A DNA stretch of 15,814 bases from Candidatus Woesearchaeota archaeon (lineage in GTDB: Archaea > Nanobdellota > Nanobdellia > Woesearchaeales > JACPBV01), in contig JAHWIN010000065.1 of the NCBI GenBank assembly GCA_019322475.1, positions 1-15,814 on the forward strand, read 5' to 3'. The notes under the pieces are model-generated. The model saw nothing but the letters and a program-made list of their open reading frames with translations, was not told where the DNA came from and did no database searches. Shown piece after piece: positions 6,940 through 12,340 of this stretch. Each line of letters opens with the position of its first letter. The first letter of the stretch is position 1. The position numbers and the translations under genes were made by a program.

Positions 6940-8577
6940 TCAGGCATCATTCCCGTTCCACTGAAGCTTCCCTTCTGTCGCCTGCGCGATATTTACCAGG
7001 TGATCCCCGATCTTCTCAAAGTTCATGAGCATGTCGATAAAGACGACGCTGGATATATGATGGCATGTCCCCTTTTTTAATCTTTCTGCATGTGTAGTCC
7101 TGTATTCCACGACAAGGCTGTTTAGCTTATCCTCCATGCTCAAGATACCCCTTGCCTTGGCCTTATCTAAGCTTGAAAGAGCATCTGAAGCCCCGTCTAT
7201 CATCTCGTTCACGACCGCCTCTACCCTCTGTATCTCTTCCAGGGACCCATTGGTAAACTTTAGCTTATGGTCCATCTTCCTTTCTGCAAGCTCTGCGATG
7301 TTGACAGCATGGTCCCCTATCCTCTCTATATCATTGATAGAATGGAGCAGGGCAGGAATCATAGAGGCCTCTTTCTCGCTGATCTCTTTCTCAGTTATCC
7401 CTACAAGATAAGCTGTTATGGCTTCCTGCAGCTCGTCAAGCGCATCCTCTTTTGTAAGGACATTCTGTATGCTTTTCCTGTTCCCTTCATAAAATGATTC
7501 TATAGAGGTTTTCACCATATCCCTTGCCAGCCTAAGCGCCCTTAATATCTCCTTCTTTGCTGCATCGATAGCCAATGAAGGCGTATTTAAGAGGTTCTTC
7601 GCAAGGTACTTTGGCCCCCTCTCCATGGTCTCCTCTTCGCCGGGCATCAGTTTTTTCATCGCTTTGGCAAACAATGGCGTAAACCCAATGAATATGATAG
7701 CATTAGTTATGTTGAATATGGTATGGAAGTTGGCTATCTGCCTCATAAGGTCTGTTGAGCTTCTTACCGTAAGAAAGATGAAGAGAGGCCACAGTATCAA
7801 AGCAAGAAAAGCCCCCGCCACCTTAAATATTATATGCGCAACTGCAACCCTCCTTGCAGAAAGGTTTGTCCCTATGCTCGCCAGAAGGGCCGTCACGCAA
7901 GTACCGATATTTGCTCCAAGGACAAGAGGCATGGCCCCTCTTAAGTCAAGCAATCCCACTCCTGCAAGTGCAAGGATGATGCCTGTGCTGACAGAAGAGC
8001 TCTGGATGACGGCAGTTGCTATCGTCCCCACCAGGATCCCCAAGAATGGGTTTCGGCTGAACCTTGTAAAAGAGTTCTTTACGGCTGCGCTGTTTCCAAG
8101 GGGCTTTACTCCCAGGGACATTATGTTCAGCCCCAAAAAAAGGATGCCAAAGCCAAGGATAGATTCCCCTAACTGTTTTGTCCTCTTCCTTGTTCCAAAA
8201 AGATACATGGCTGCCCCCACGCCGATTATAGGAAGAGCATAGTCTGTAAGATTAAATGCTATAAGCTGTGCAGTTATCGTTGTCCCTACAGCAGCTCCCA
8301 ATATGATGGGAATAGCCTGGGCCAGGCTTATTATCCCTGCATTCACAAACCCTACAAGCATGACGGTCGTTGCAGAGCTGCTTTGTATTATAGAGGTTAC
8401 TAATGCTCCTATGCCTGCTCCCATAAGCCTGTTGTCAGTAAGATAGCTGACTATAGCCCTCATCTTCTGGCCCGCTATCTTCTGAAGGCCGTCGCCCATC
8501 ATCTTGATGCCATAGATAAAAAGGCCTAAGCCGCCTAGAATGCTGAATACCAAGGATACAACACTAAAATCCCCCAT
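6940..8577 (-). CDS. Na/Pi-cotransporter family protein with PhoU-like C-terminal domain
   Basis: Predicted membrane carrier of the type II Na+/phosphate family (NptA/YjbB type). Residues 1-305 are strongly hydrophobic and contain the family's inverted duplication, each half carrying a QSSS motif (65-68 and 192-195) and a glycine-rich GAAVGTT / GANIGTC stretch. Residues 340-545 form a soluble helical domain with two PhoU-type repeats, ERIGDHAVNIA and EKIGDHLVNIA. The 545 residues match PhoU-tailed bacterial homologues. ATG 8577 opens directly on the first helix, lies 28 bases after a TATA box and has no Shine-Dalgarno site, so it is probably leaderless. Transported ion and direction are inferred from the family; phosphate is likely but not shown. 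It is not flanked by pst or other pho genes. Confidence 0.9.
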   Translation of the reverse strand: MGDFSVVSLVFSILGGLGLFIYGIKMMGDGLQKIAGQKMRAIVSYLTDNRLMGAGIGALVTSIIQSSSATTVMLVGFVNAGIISLAQAIPIILGAAVGTTITAQLIAFNLTDYALPIIGVGAAMYLFGTRKRTKQLGESILGFGILFLGLNIMSLGVKPLGNSAAVKNSFTRFSRNPFLGILVGTIATAVIQSSSVSTGIILALAGVGLLDLRGAMPLVLGANIGTCVTALLASIGTNLSARRVAVAHIIFKVAGAFLALILWPLFIFLTVRSSTDLMRQIANFHTIFNITNAIIFIGFTPLFAKAMKKLMPGEEETMERGPKYLAKNLLNTPSLAIDAAKKEILRALRLARDMVKTSIESFYEGNRKSIQNVLTKEDALDELQEAITAYLVGITEKEISEKEASMIPALLHSINDIERIGDHAVNIAELAERKMDHKLKFTNGSLEEIQRVEAVVNEMIDGASDALSSLDKAKARGILSMEDKLNSLVVEYRTTHAERLKKGTCHHISSVVFIDMLMNFEKIGDHLVNIAQATEGKLQWNGNDA

Positions 8578-8600
8578 AGCCCAGGCTAACAGGGAATCAT

Positions 8601-8610
8601 TTATATAATT
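8601..8610 (-). promoter_or_regulatory. TATA box of the Na/Pi-transporter gene
   Basis: AATTATATAA on the minus strand is centred about 28 bases before ATG 8577, with no Shine-Dalgarno site between. This supports a leaderless transcript. Confidence 0.6.
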
Positions 8611-8617
8611 TTTTGTT

Positions 8618-8637
8618 CAAAAAGAAGCAAAAAGAAG
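8618..8637 (-). terminator. Tandem T-tract terminator after the XRE regulator gene
   Basis: On the minus strand CTTCTTTTTG occurs twice in direct succession, giving two T5 tracts 20-40 bases after the stop of the XRE gene. Archaeal RNA polymerase ends transcription at such T-tracts. No stable hairpin precedes it. Confidence 0.5.
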
Positions 8638-8656
8638 ATTAGTATGCTGCATGGAT

Positions 8657-8848
8657 TTAATCAAAGATAAAGATATCCTCTATAGTTGTCTTAAGCACCC
8701 TGGAAACGTCATAAGCCAGCTTCAGGGAAGGGTTGTACTTTCCTTTCTCCAAAAAAACTATAGTCTCCCTCCTGACCCCTGCCTTCTTCGCAAGCCCTTC
8801 CTGTGTAAGGTTATGCCTGGCCCTTAGCTCCTTTATCCGGGTCTTCAT
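8657..8848 (-). CDS. Small XRE-family transcriptional regulator
   Basis: A 63-residue protein made almost only of a Cro/C1-type helix-turn-helix: KTRIKELRARHNLTQEGLAKKAGVRRETI is followed by FLEKGKYNPSLKLAYDVSRVL and the short tail TTIEDIFIFD. It has no ligand or oligomerisation domain. The start is ATG 8848; a longer reading from 8920 would overlap the upstream gene and add non-homologous residues. It begins 4 bases after the stop of the DUF2178-like gene. Pairs of a DUF2178-like membrane protein with exactly this kind of short regulator are common in archaea and Firmicutes, so it probably controls its own operon. A palindromic region upstream of the operon (9770-9806) is the best operator candidate; that link is inference. 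Confidence 0.93.
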   Translation of the reverse strand: MKTRIKELRARHNLTQEGLAKKAGVRRETIVFLEKGKYNPSLKLAYDVSRVLKTTIEDIFIFD

Positions 8849-8852
8849 TTTC

Positions 8853-9284
8853 CTATATCCCTTTCTTATTGTAATATGCCCAAAAAACAGCAAACAAAAG
8901 GGCCATCCCTCCGACAGCAAGGCCTGTTGCCTGGCTTACATCCCTGAATTTTATTATGCCGTCAGAAAAAAACCCTACTGCCAGAAGAAGATACAATGAA
9001 ACATAAAAAGCCAGTGAGCTCGCTTTCTCCATCACCCTCCTGCTCCTCTCATCCTGCAAAGGCAGCCCCTGCTTTAGGTCTCTATTCCCTCTCCTAAAGA
9101 CTACGAAAGCGAATGCAAGTATCATGGCAGCGATAAATATCCCTATGATCCCTCCTGCAATCTCCCCCTCCATGAATGATTTAACAGAAAACAAAGCTCC
9201 GCTCAGTATCACAAGCAGGCTGATTATGGCGATTGCTGCCATCCTTGCTTTATCCCTGTTTCTTGTGTCGTTTTTTTTCACCAT
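8853..9284 (-). CDS. DUF2178-like four-helix membrane protein
   Basis: A 143-residue protein with four predicted transmembrane helices (about 16-34, 43-64, 89-106, 119-138). A conserved-looking cytosolic stretch QDERSRRVMEKAS (77-89) lies between helices 2 and 3; the DER...KAS pattern followed by a helix is what suggests the DUF2178 family. Function is unknown; such proteins are usually encoded beside a small XRE regulator, as here. ATG 9284 lies 35 bases inside the preceding gene and has no good Shine-Dalgarno site. An ATG at 9242 (MAAIAI...) would remove the overlap but also the basic N-terminus, so the longer start is kept with some doubt. Translation is probably coupled to the upstream gene. 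Confidence 0.8.
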   Translation of the reverse strand: MVKKNDTRNRDKARMAAIAIISLLVILSGALFSVKSFMEGEIAGGIIGIFIAAMILAFAFVVFRRGNRDLKQGLPLQDERSRRVMEKASSLAFYVSLYLLLAVGFFSDGIIKFRDVSQATGLAVGGMALLFAVFWAYYNKKGI

Positions 9285-9735
9285 GTTTTAGCCCATTTCT
9301 TCCTTTCTTGAAACTTCCTCTCATGATTATCAGGATGCCCCAGATCATAGAAACCAAAAAACCTAAAGGGCATACAAACACAGCTATGATAAAAAATGCT
9401 GCATGCAGGATCTCCATCAGGGATTTCAGGACAGCAGCATCAAAAAGGGCACCCAGCCCGTAAAACAGGTTATGCAAAAGTATGCAGACTAAAAACCCAA
9501 AGGAAAAAGCCCCGCTCAATATAAAGAACAGCTTAACCTTTCCTTCCGGCTTTTCCCGTATCGCAAATATAAGCAAAGCCAGCCCCAGCAGGGAGAATAT
9601 GCCTATGGGCAGAAGAAAAAAAGTGCCCCCTAAAAGCCCTCTCGCTGCAGGAACGAAAAATTGTACCATTACGATAAGGCTAACAAGCACCAGAGTCCAA
9701 AACAGTGCATAGCTTATTTTTTTGCCCTTAGCCAT
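9250..9735 (-). CDS. Uncharacterised four-helix membrane protein
   Basis: First gene of the membrane/regulator unit. The 161 residues hold four hydrophobic segments (about 9-28, 36-59, 67-90, 108-137). A short basic N-terminus (MAKGKK) and a very basic C-terminal tail (KKGRNGLKHGEKKRHKKQG) put both ends in the cytoplasm. No catalytic motif or recognised family is visible. It overlaps the DUF2178-like gene by 35 bases, which points to one transcript and linked function. ATG 9735 is preceded by A+T-rich TATA-like sequence and not by a Shine-Dalgarno site. Whether it senses, transports or protects against something cannot be told from the sequence. Confidence 0.7.
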   Translation of the reverse strand: MAKGKKISYALFWTLVLVSLIVMVQFFVPAARGLLGGTFFLLPIGIFSLLGLALLIFAIREKPEGKVKLFFILSGAFSFGFLVCILLHNLFYGLGALFDAAVLKSLMEILHAAFFIIAVFVCPLGFLVSMIWGILIIMRGSFKKGRNGLKHGEKKRHKKQG

Positions 9736-9750
9736 TTTTCCGACAATTGT

Positions 9751-9764
9751 TATATTTTTTAAAC
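9751..9764 (-). promoter_or_regulatory. Candidate TATA box of the membrane/XRE operon
   Basis: The minus strand reads GTTTAAAAAATATA about 22 bases before ATG 9735, suggesting a leaderless or near-leaderless start. A second TATA-like element (CATTTAAATATAAG, about 9809-9822) lies upstream of the palindromic repeats, so tandem promoters are possible. Confidence 0.5.
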
Positions 9765-9769
9765 ATTTT

Positions 9770-9806
9770 GTTAGATTAAACTAACCTTAAGTTAGAAATA
9801 GATAAC
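9770..9806 (-). promoter_or_regulatory. Operator-like dyad repeats upstream of the membrane/XRE operon
   Basis: GTTAG (9770-9774), CTAAC (9781-9785), GTTAG (9791-9795) and TAAC (9803-9806) alternate in orientation, giving two 16-base dyads whose starts are 21 bases (two helical turns) apart. The first dyad pairs at 7 of 8 positions, the second at 5 of 8. They sit directly upstream of the proximal TATA element. This is a plausible binding site for the XRE protein encoded at the end of the operon; binding is not demonstrated. Confidence 0.4.
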
Positions 9807-9889
9807 ATAACTTATATTTAAATGTTTTGGTTACCGGCTAAAAATTTCATAAAAACTGACTCACATCCACCACTCTAAAAAATAATATC

Positions 9890-9951
9890 AACAACCCCTT
9901 CAGAAAAAAAGCACAATATTACCATTAAAAACGTTATCTAAAAATAAATCA
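9890..9951 (-). terminator. Oligo-T termination region after the ribosomal cluster
   Basis: Downstream of the eL31 stop the minus strand carries several T-tracts (ATTTATTTTTAG, GTTTTTAATG, GCTTTTTTTCTG). These are typical of archaeal 3' ends after highly expressed genes. No strong hairpin is seen. The rest of the gap to 9736 is A+T-rich promoter-like sequence without an ORF or RNA gene that I recognise. Confidence 0.5.
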
Positions 9952-10500
9952 TCATCTCTGCATAGGCGCAGTCGGATGCTGCTCAACCCTTTTAGGCGCA
10001 GGAGCCTGCTTTGGTGCATGCACCTTAGGATGCTCTTTCTTTATCTCCTTGATGGCCTCTTTCTCAGCAGCCCTTGTCTCCTTGGCCTTATCATCTGTAA
10101 TCTTCTTCTTTTCAGTATCCTCTCCGCCAAGGGCATCCTTCACCTGGACCTCAACATCTTTCTCGCTTTTCTTCTCTTTTTTCTTAGGCTCAGCCTTTGG
10201 CTTTTCCTCAGGAGCTCCTACAAGCTCTGCCTTGACTACACCTTCCTCATCCTTGATGCAGGTGACCCTTATATGATGCGGAGGGTTTTTTCCCCCGTGC
10301 TTCCAAAGCTCAAGATTGGCATATTTCCCTATCTTCACGATATCTGCCTTCATATGCTTTCGGATAAATTCACGAAGCGCCTTTACAGACCTGTTGGTCC
10401 TTTTCCATCTTGGAGCCCTCTGGTACATCTTTCTGAGGGGAACATTATAGGCTCTCTCAAGAACAATCTTCGCTTCCTTTTTATCGTCTTTCTTTGCCAT
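9952..10500 (-). CDS. Large-subunit ribosomal protein eL31 with long charged tail
   Basis: Residues about 9-96 are eL31, a protein near the peptide exit tunnel: KIVLERAYNVPLRK, then RWKRTNRSVKALREFIRKHM and the ANLELWKHG ... PHHIRVTCIK strands match the family. Archaeal eL31 is normally under 100 residues; here it is followed by an 86-residue low-complexity tail (97-182). The tail is rich in Lys, Glu, Pro and Ala, ends in His/Pro/Gln-rich sequence, and is predicted to be disordered. A similar tail is on eS19 in the same cluster, so this looks like a lineage trait and not a fusion artefact. It is the last gene of the eS19 - PDCD5 - eL39 - eL31 unit, 20 bases after eL39. No clear Shine-Dalgarno site precedes ATG 10500. 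Confidence 0.93.
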   Translation of the reverse strand: MAKKDDKKEAKIVLERAYNVPLRKMYQRAPRWKRTNRSVKALREFIRKHMKADIVKIGKYANLELWKHGGKNPPHHIRVTCIKDEEGVVKAELVGAPEEKPKAEPKKKEKKSEKDVEVQVKDALGGEDTEKKKITDDKAKETRAAEKEAIKEIKKEHPKVHAPKQAPAPKRVEQHPTAPMQR

Positions 10501-10520
10501 CTTACATCAAAAAGCTGCAG

Positions 10521-10694
10521 CTAAGCCTTTGTCTTGGTCCTTCTCCAGCTTCTCTTGACAGTGGTATGCCTTCCTGGATGGACCCTTCTGCCAGGCCCAT
10601 ATTTCTTAGGCACTGTCCAAAAAGGCGCCCACCTGGTCTGGCTGTTCAGCTTGCTTAATCTCTTCTTCTTTGAAGGATGCTTGTATTTTGACAT
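10521..10694 (-). CDS. Large-subunit ribosomal protein eL39 (57 residues)
   Basis: Reading the minus strand from ATG 10694 to TAG 10521 gives 57 residues beginning MSKYKHPSKKKRLSKLNSQ, with the core TRWAPFWTVPKKYG and the family's hallmark C-terminus WRRTKTKA. eL39 is a very small, Arg/Lys-rich protein lying deep in the exit tunnel. The usual archaeal length is about 50 residues, with the R..P.W ... HP.R...WRRTK pattern; here the tail region is PGRHTTVKRSWRRTK. It starts 7 bases after the PDCD5 gene with AAGGT before the ATG, and eL31 follows after 20 bases. The position between PDCD5 and eL31 is the usual archaeal order and supports the call. It is short enough to be missed by length-filtered gene finding. 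Confidence 0.92.
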   Translation of the reverse strand: MSKYKHPSKKKRLSKLNSQTRWAPFWTVPKKYGPGRRVHPGRHTTVKRSWRRTKTKA

Positions 10695-10701
10695 TTTTAC
10701 C

Positions 10702-11025
10702 TTATCTTATGTTTATCTTGAATTCCTTTTTCCTGGGCTGCATATCCCTTAACAGGGCTTTCAGGCCTTCATCGCTGATCTCTTCCCTTACTTTCCCTTT
10801 CTGGATAGCATTCCCCAGGACAACCAACAGCTGGACTGCTTTTTCCGGATGTGCAGCCTTGATGTTGCCGTATCTCTGCAGCGCCTCTTTAGACAAGAAG
10901 CGCCTGACCATGATCTCAAGCTCGTTAATCTGCTCCTGAACCCTTTGCTCTTCCCTTAATTCGTCATGCTTCCGGTTCTGGATCTCTGCTAGTTTTCTTC
11001 TTCTGATCTCTTCCAGCTCATCCAT
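10702..11025 (-). CDS. PDCD5/TFAR19-family DNA-binding protein
   Basis: A 107-residue protein of the archaeal/eukaryotic PDCD5 family, small helical proteins that bind nucleic acid in archaea (exact role unsettled). It begins with a long charged helix MDELEEIRRRKLAEIQNRK. The conserved core follows: ...INELEIMVRRFLSKEALQRYGNIKAAHPEKAVQLLVVLGNAIQKGKV, then ISDEGLKALLRDMQPRKKEFKI. ATG 11025 is used because homology begins there; a longer reading from 11112 would lie wholly inside the eS19 gene in another frame. The ATG overlaps the eS19 stop by 8 bases (ATGGATGA), so translation is likely coupled. Its place between eS19 and eL39 is the classic archaeal arrangement. Confidence 0.93.
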   Translation of the reverse strand: MDELEEIRRRKLAEIQNRKHDELREEQRVQEQINELEIMVRRFLSKEALQRYGNIKAAHPEKAVQLLVVLGNAIQKGKVREEISDEGLKALLRDMQPRKKEFKINIR

Positions 11026-11719
11026 TTTGCTTTTCAGCCGATTCTTTCTTGGCTGGTTCAGCTTCCTTTGGAGCTTGGCTCTTGGGATCAGCCTTTGGAG
11101 GCTGGACCTCATCCGGCTTCTTCTCTTCTTCCTTTAAACCTTTCTTTTTTTCTTTATCAGCATTACTTTCTGGAGAAGGCTTGCTTTTAACGACATCCTT
11201 TCCTTTGCCTGAAGCATCTTCCTTCTTCTTTACATCGGGATTGCCTTCTTCTTTCTTAGCAGCCTGCTTTTTTTCAGGAGGCTTAGCAGAAGGCTTGTGC
11301 CCGCTGATCTTATTAGAGATATTATCTATGAATTTTATTCCCTTAGGGGTTATCACCCGCCCTTTATGCGCCCCTTTCTCGCCTTTCTTTATAAGCTCGG
11401 CCTTTTCCAGCTGCTGGAGTATCTTCCGGATTATGTTTCCGGAGCCTTTCTTGAACCTTTCAGGGGCATAGCCCATGTTTTTCTTTCCGCCATAGAATAT
11501 CCTAAGCTTAGAAACACCTATAGGCCCCTTTAGCCTTACCTTCCTTAACACAGAAGCTGCCCTGACATACCACCAGTCCTCTCTTGCAGGCTGCCGTTCC
11601 TTATGGACCCCTGTCTTTACAAAAAAAGCCCATCCAGGGGGCTCTATCTGCTCTACGTTCTGCATCTCCTTAGCTAGCTCCTCTATAAGCTCGGTTGCGT
11701 CAACATCATACATTGTCAT
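11018..11719 (-). CDS. Small-subunit ribosomal protein eS19 with long charged tail
   Basis: Residues about 1-140 are eS19, needed for 40S-type subunit head maturation. The family pattern is clear: YDVDATELIEELAKEM, then EPPGWAFFVKTGVHKERQP, DWWYVRAASVLRKV, GPIGVSKLRIFYGG and GSGNIIRKILQQLEKAEL with RVITPKG. Normal archaeal eS19 is about 150 residues. Here residues 141-233 form a disordered-looking tail dominated by Lys, Glu, Pro, Ala and Ser. ATG 11719 is supported by GAGGAT about 6 bases upstream; a second ATG two codons on is less well placed. It is the first gene of the ribosomal cluster, and its own TATA box overlaps the end of the cysteine-cluster gene. The leader of roughly 55-60 bases contains a small hairpin. 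Confidence 0.95.
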   Translation of the reverse strand: MTMYDVDATELIEELAKEMQNVEQIEPPGWAFFVKTGVHKERQPAREDWWYVRAASVLRKVRLKGPIGVSKLRIFYGGKKNMGYAPERFKKGSGNIIRKILQQLEKAELIKKGEKGAHKGRVITPKGIKFIDNISNKISGHKPSAKPPEKKQAAKKEEGNPDVKKKEDASGKGKDVVKSKPSPESNADKEKKKGLKEEEKKPDEVQPPKADPKSQAPKEAEPAKKESAEKQNG

Positions 11720-11736
11720 TTTAATCCTCAGTCTTC

Positions 11737-11750
11737 ATGCCTTACGGCAT
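11737..11750 (-). promoter_or_regulatory. Leader hairpin with GUAA tetraloop before eS19
   Basis: On the minus strand ATGCC-GTAA-GGCAT forms a perfect 5-bp stem closed by a GNRA-type tetraloop, about 18 bases before the eS19 ATG and just upstream of its Shine-Dalgarno site. It could be a protein-binding or stability element in the ribosomal leader. The stem is short, so chance is possible. Confidence 0.35.
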
Positions 11751-11797
11751 TAGAACGGCTATACTGAAATAACCTAAATACAAGAAATAAGGGCCTC

Positions 11798-11806
11798 TTT
11801 ATAAAT
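11798..11806 (-). promoter_or_regulatory. TATA box of the ribosomal protein cluster
   Basis: ATTTATAAA on the minus strand overlaps the last codons of the upstream cysteine-cluster gene. A start near 11777 would give the eS19 transcript a leader of about 58 bases containing the hairpin and the Shine-Dalgarno site. Confidence 0.55.
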
Positions 11807-12122
11807 GTTTTGAATGCTTCCTCTCCAGATACCTGTCAAAAGCCAGCTCGACAGGCCTGCAGCTGCCACCCCTAAGCTCAGAAGGGTACTGCCTGCATAT
11901 CCTGGGCCTTGCACCATATATCCTGCAGGAAGCCTTCTTCCCCTTTTTTAAGAACATGCACCACCCTTTCTTCTCCTTTATATAGCTGTTCCCGAAATTA
12001 TCCCTGTAGGAAAAATCCTCTTCCCTGTAACCAATCTTCTTGATCCTTTTTATGTCAAAGGCGTAAAGCCTGGGCGGCCTGCAGCATTCCCCGCATCTCG
12101 TACACTCAAATTTATCAGCCAT
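11799..12122 (-). CDS. YkgJ-type CxxCxxCC cysteine-cluster protein
   Basis: A 107-residue protein with the family signature CTRCGECC (residues 7-14) and then GWCMFLKKGKKASCRIYGARPRICRQYP (cysteines 55, 66, 76), plus a further cysteine at 88. The eight cysteines suggest that a metal (zinc or an iron-sulfur cluster) is bound; the family's biochemical role is unknown. ATG 12122 is chosen: a TTG at 12131 would add MPR, but a TATA box centred about 27 bases before 12122 and the lack of a Shine-Dalgarno site fit a leaderless mRNA starting at the ATG. It lies directly upstream of the ribosomal cluster and divergent from nrdR, sharing the A+T-rich intergenic region with the nrd promoter. Confidence 0.88.
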   Translation of the reverse strand: MADKFECTRCGECCRPPRLYAFDIKRIKKIGYREEDFSYRDNFGNSYIKEKKGWCMFLKKGKKASCRIYGARPRICRQYPSELRGGSCRPVELAFDRYLERKHSKHL

Positions 12123-12143
12123 TCTAGGCAAATTTTTTTCAAC

Positions 12144-12154
12144 ATTTATATTAT
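12144..12154 (-). promoter_or_regulatory. TATA box of the cysteine-cluster gene
   Basis: ATAATATAAAT on the minus strand is centred about 27 bases before ATG 12122. It lies in the divergent intergenic region shared with nrdR. Confidence 0.5.
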
Positions 12155-12180
12155 TTACTTTAAATCATATACTTTAAAAC

Positions 12181-12197
12181 ATAGAAATATTTAAATA
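12181..12197 (+). repeat. First copy of a 17-base direct repeat holding a TATA-like core
   Basis: ATAGAAATATTTAAATA occurs here and again, identically, at 12268-12284, 87 bases downstream. The core ATTTAAATA is TATA-like in either direction, so this copy could be an upstream promoter for nrdR or part of the divergent gene's control region. Confidence 0.6.
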
Positions 12198-12246
12198 TAA
12201 GCTTATCATAAAAAATAAGCATATCTAGTTACTTTTTTTAAGTGAT

Positions 12247-12262
12247 ACACAATATATAGTGT
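12247..12262 (+). promoter_or_regulatory. NrdR box (full match)
   Basis: ACACAATATATAGTGT fits the bacterial NrdR-box consensus acaCwAtATaTwGtgt at all 16 positions. It lies about 14 bases upstream of the proximal TATA box of the nrdR-nrdD operon, a place where a bound repressor could block TBP/TFB. The encoded NrdR is the natural ligand. Confidence 0.75.
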
Positions 12263-12267
12263 TATGG

Positions 12268-12284
12268 ATAGAAATATTTAAATA
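12268..12284 (+). promoter_or_regulatory. Proximal TATA element of the nrdR-nrdD-nrdG operon (second repeat copy)
   Basis: This identical second copy of the 17-base repeat contains ATTTAAATA (12276-12284). Initiation about 25 bases on falls near 12306, inside the second NrdR box, leaving a leader of about 35 bases. A further TATA-like run (12297-12306) overlaps that box. Confidence 0.5.
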
Positions 12285-12293
12285 CGAGTATAA

Positions 12294-12309
12294 GAAGTAT
12301 ATATAGTGC
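12294..12309 (+). promoter_or_regulatory. Degenerate NrdR box at the predicted start site
   Basis: GAAGTATATATAGTGC keeps the central TATATATAGTG half of the NrdR box but has lost most of the left ACAC arm. It overlaps the predicted transcription start and lies 31 bases (three turns) before another partial box. Confidence 0.45.
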
Positions 12310-12324
12310 AGATAAAACAAAAAA

Positions 12325-12340
12325 ACACTAGATATAGAAA
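12325..12340 (+). promoter_or_regulatory. Degenerate NrdR box abutting the nrdR start codon
   Basis: ACACTAGATATAGAAA keeps the left ACACTA arm and the ATATAG core, and ends exactly at the nrdR ATG. Start-to-start distance from the preceding partial box is 31 bases, the spacing seen for paired bacterial NrdR boxes. Confidence 0.4.

Noticed and set aside
8849..8920. 24-residue N-terminal extension of the XRE regulator
   Set aside because: It overlaps the DUF2178-like gene, is hydrophobic and unlike the family; MKTRIKELR is the usual start.
9976..10524. 182-residue open frame on the plus strand opposite eL31
   Set aside because: It is the antisense shadow of eL31 and its low-complexity tail; the protein is Leu/Phe/Ser-rich without a recognisable domain, and the opposite strand is a clear ribosomal gene.
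11026..11112. 29-residue N-terminal extension of the PDCD5 gene
   Set aside because: Homology starts at MDELEEIR (11025) and the extension lies wholly inside the eS19 gene in another frame.
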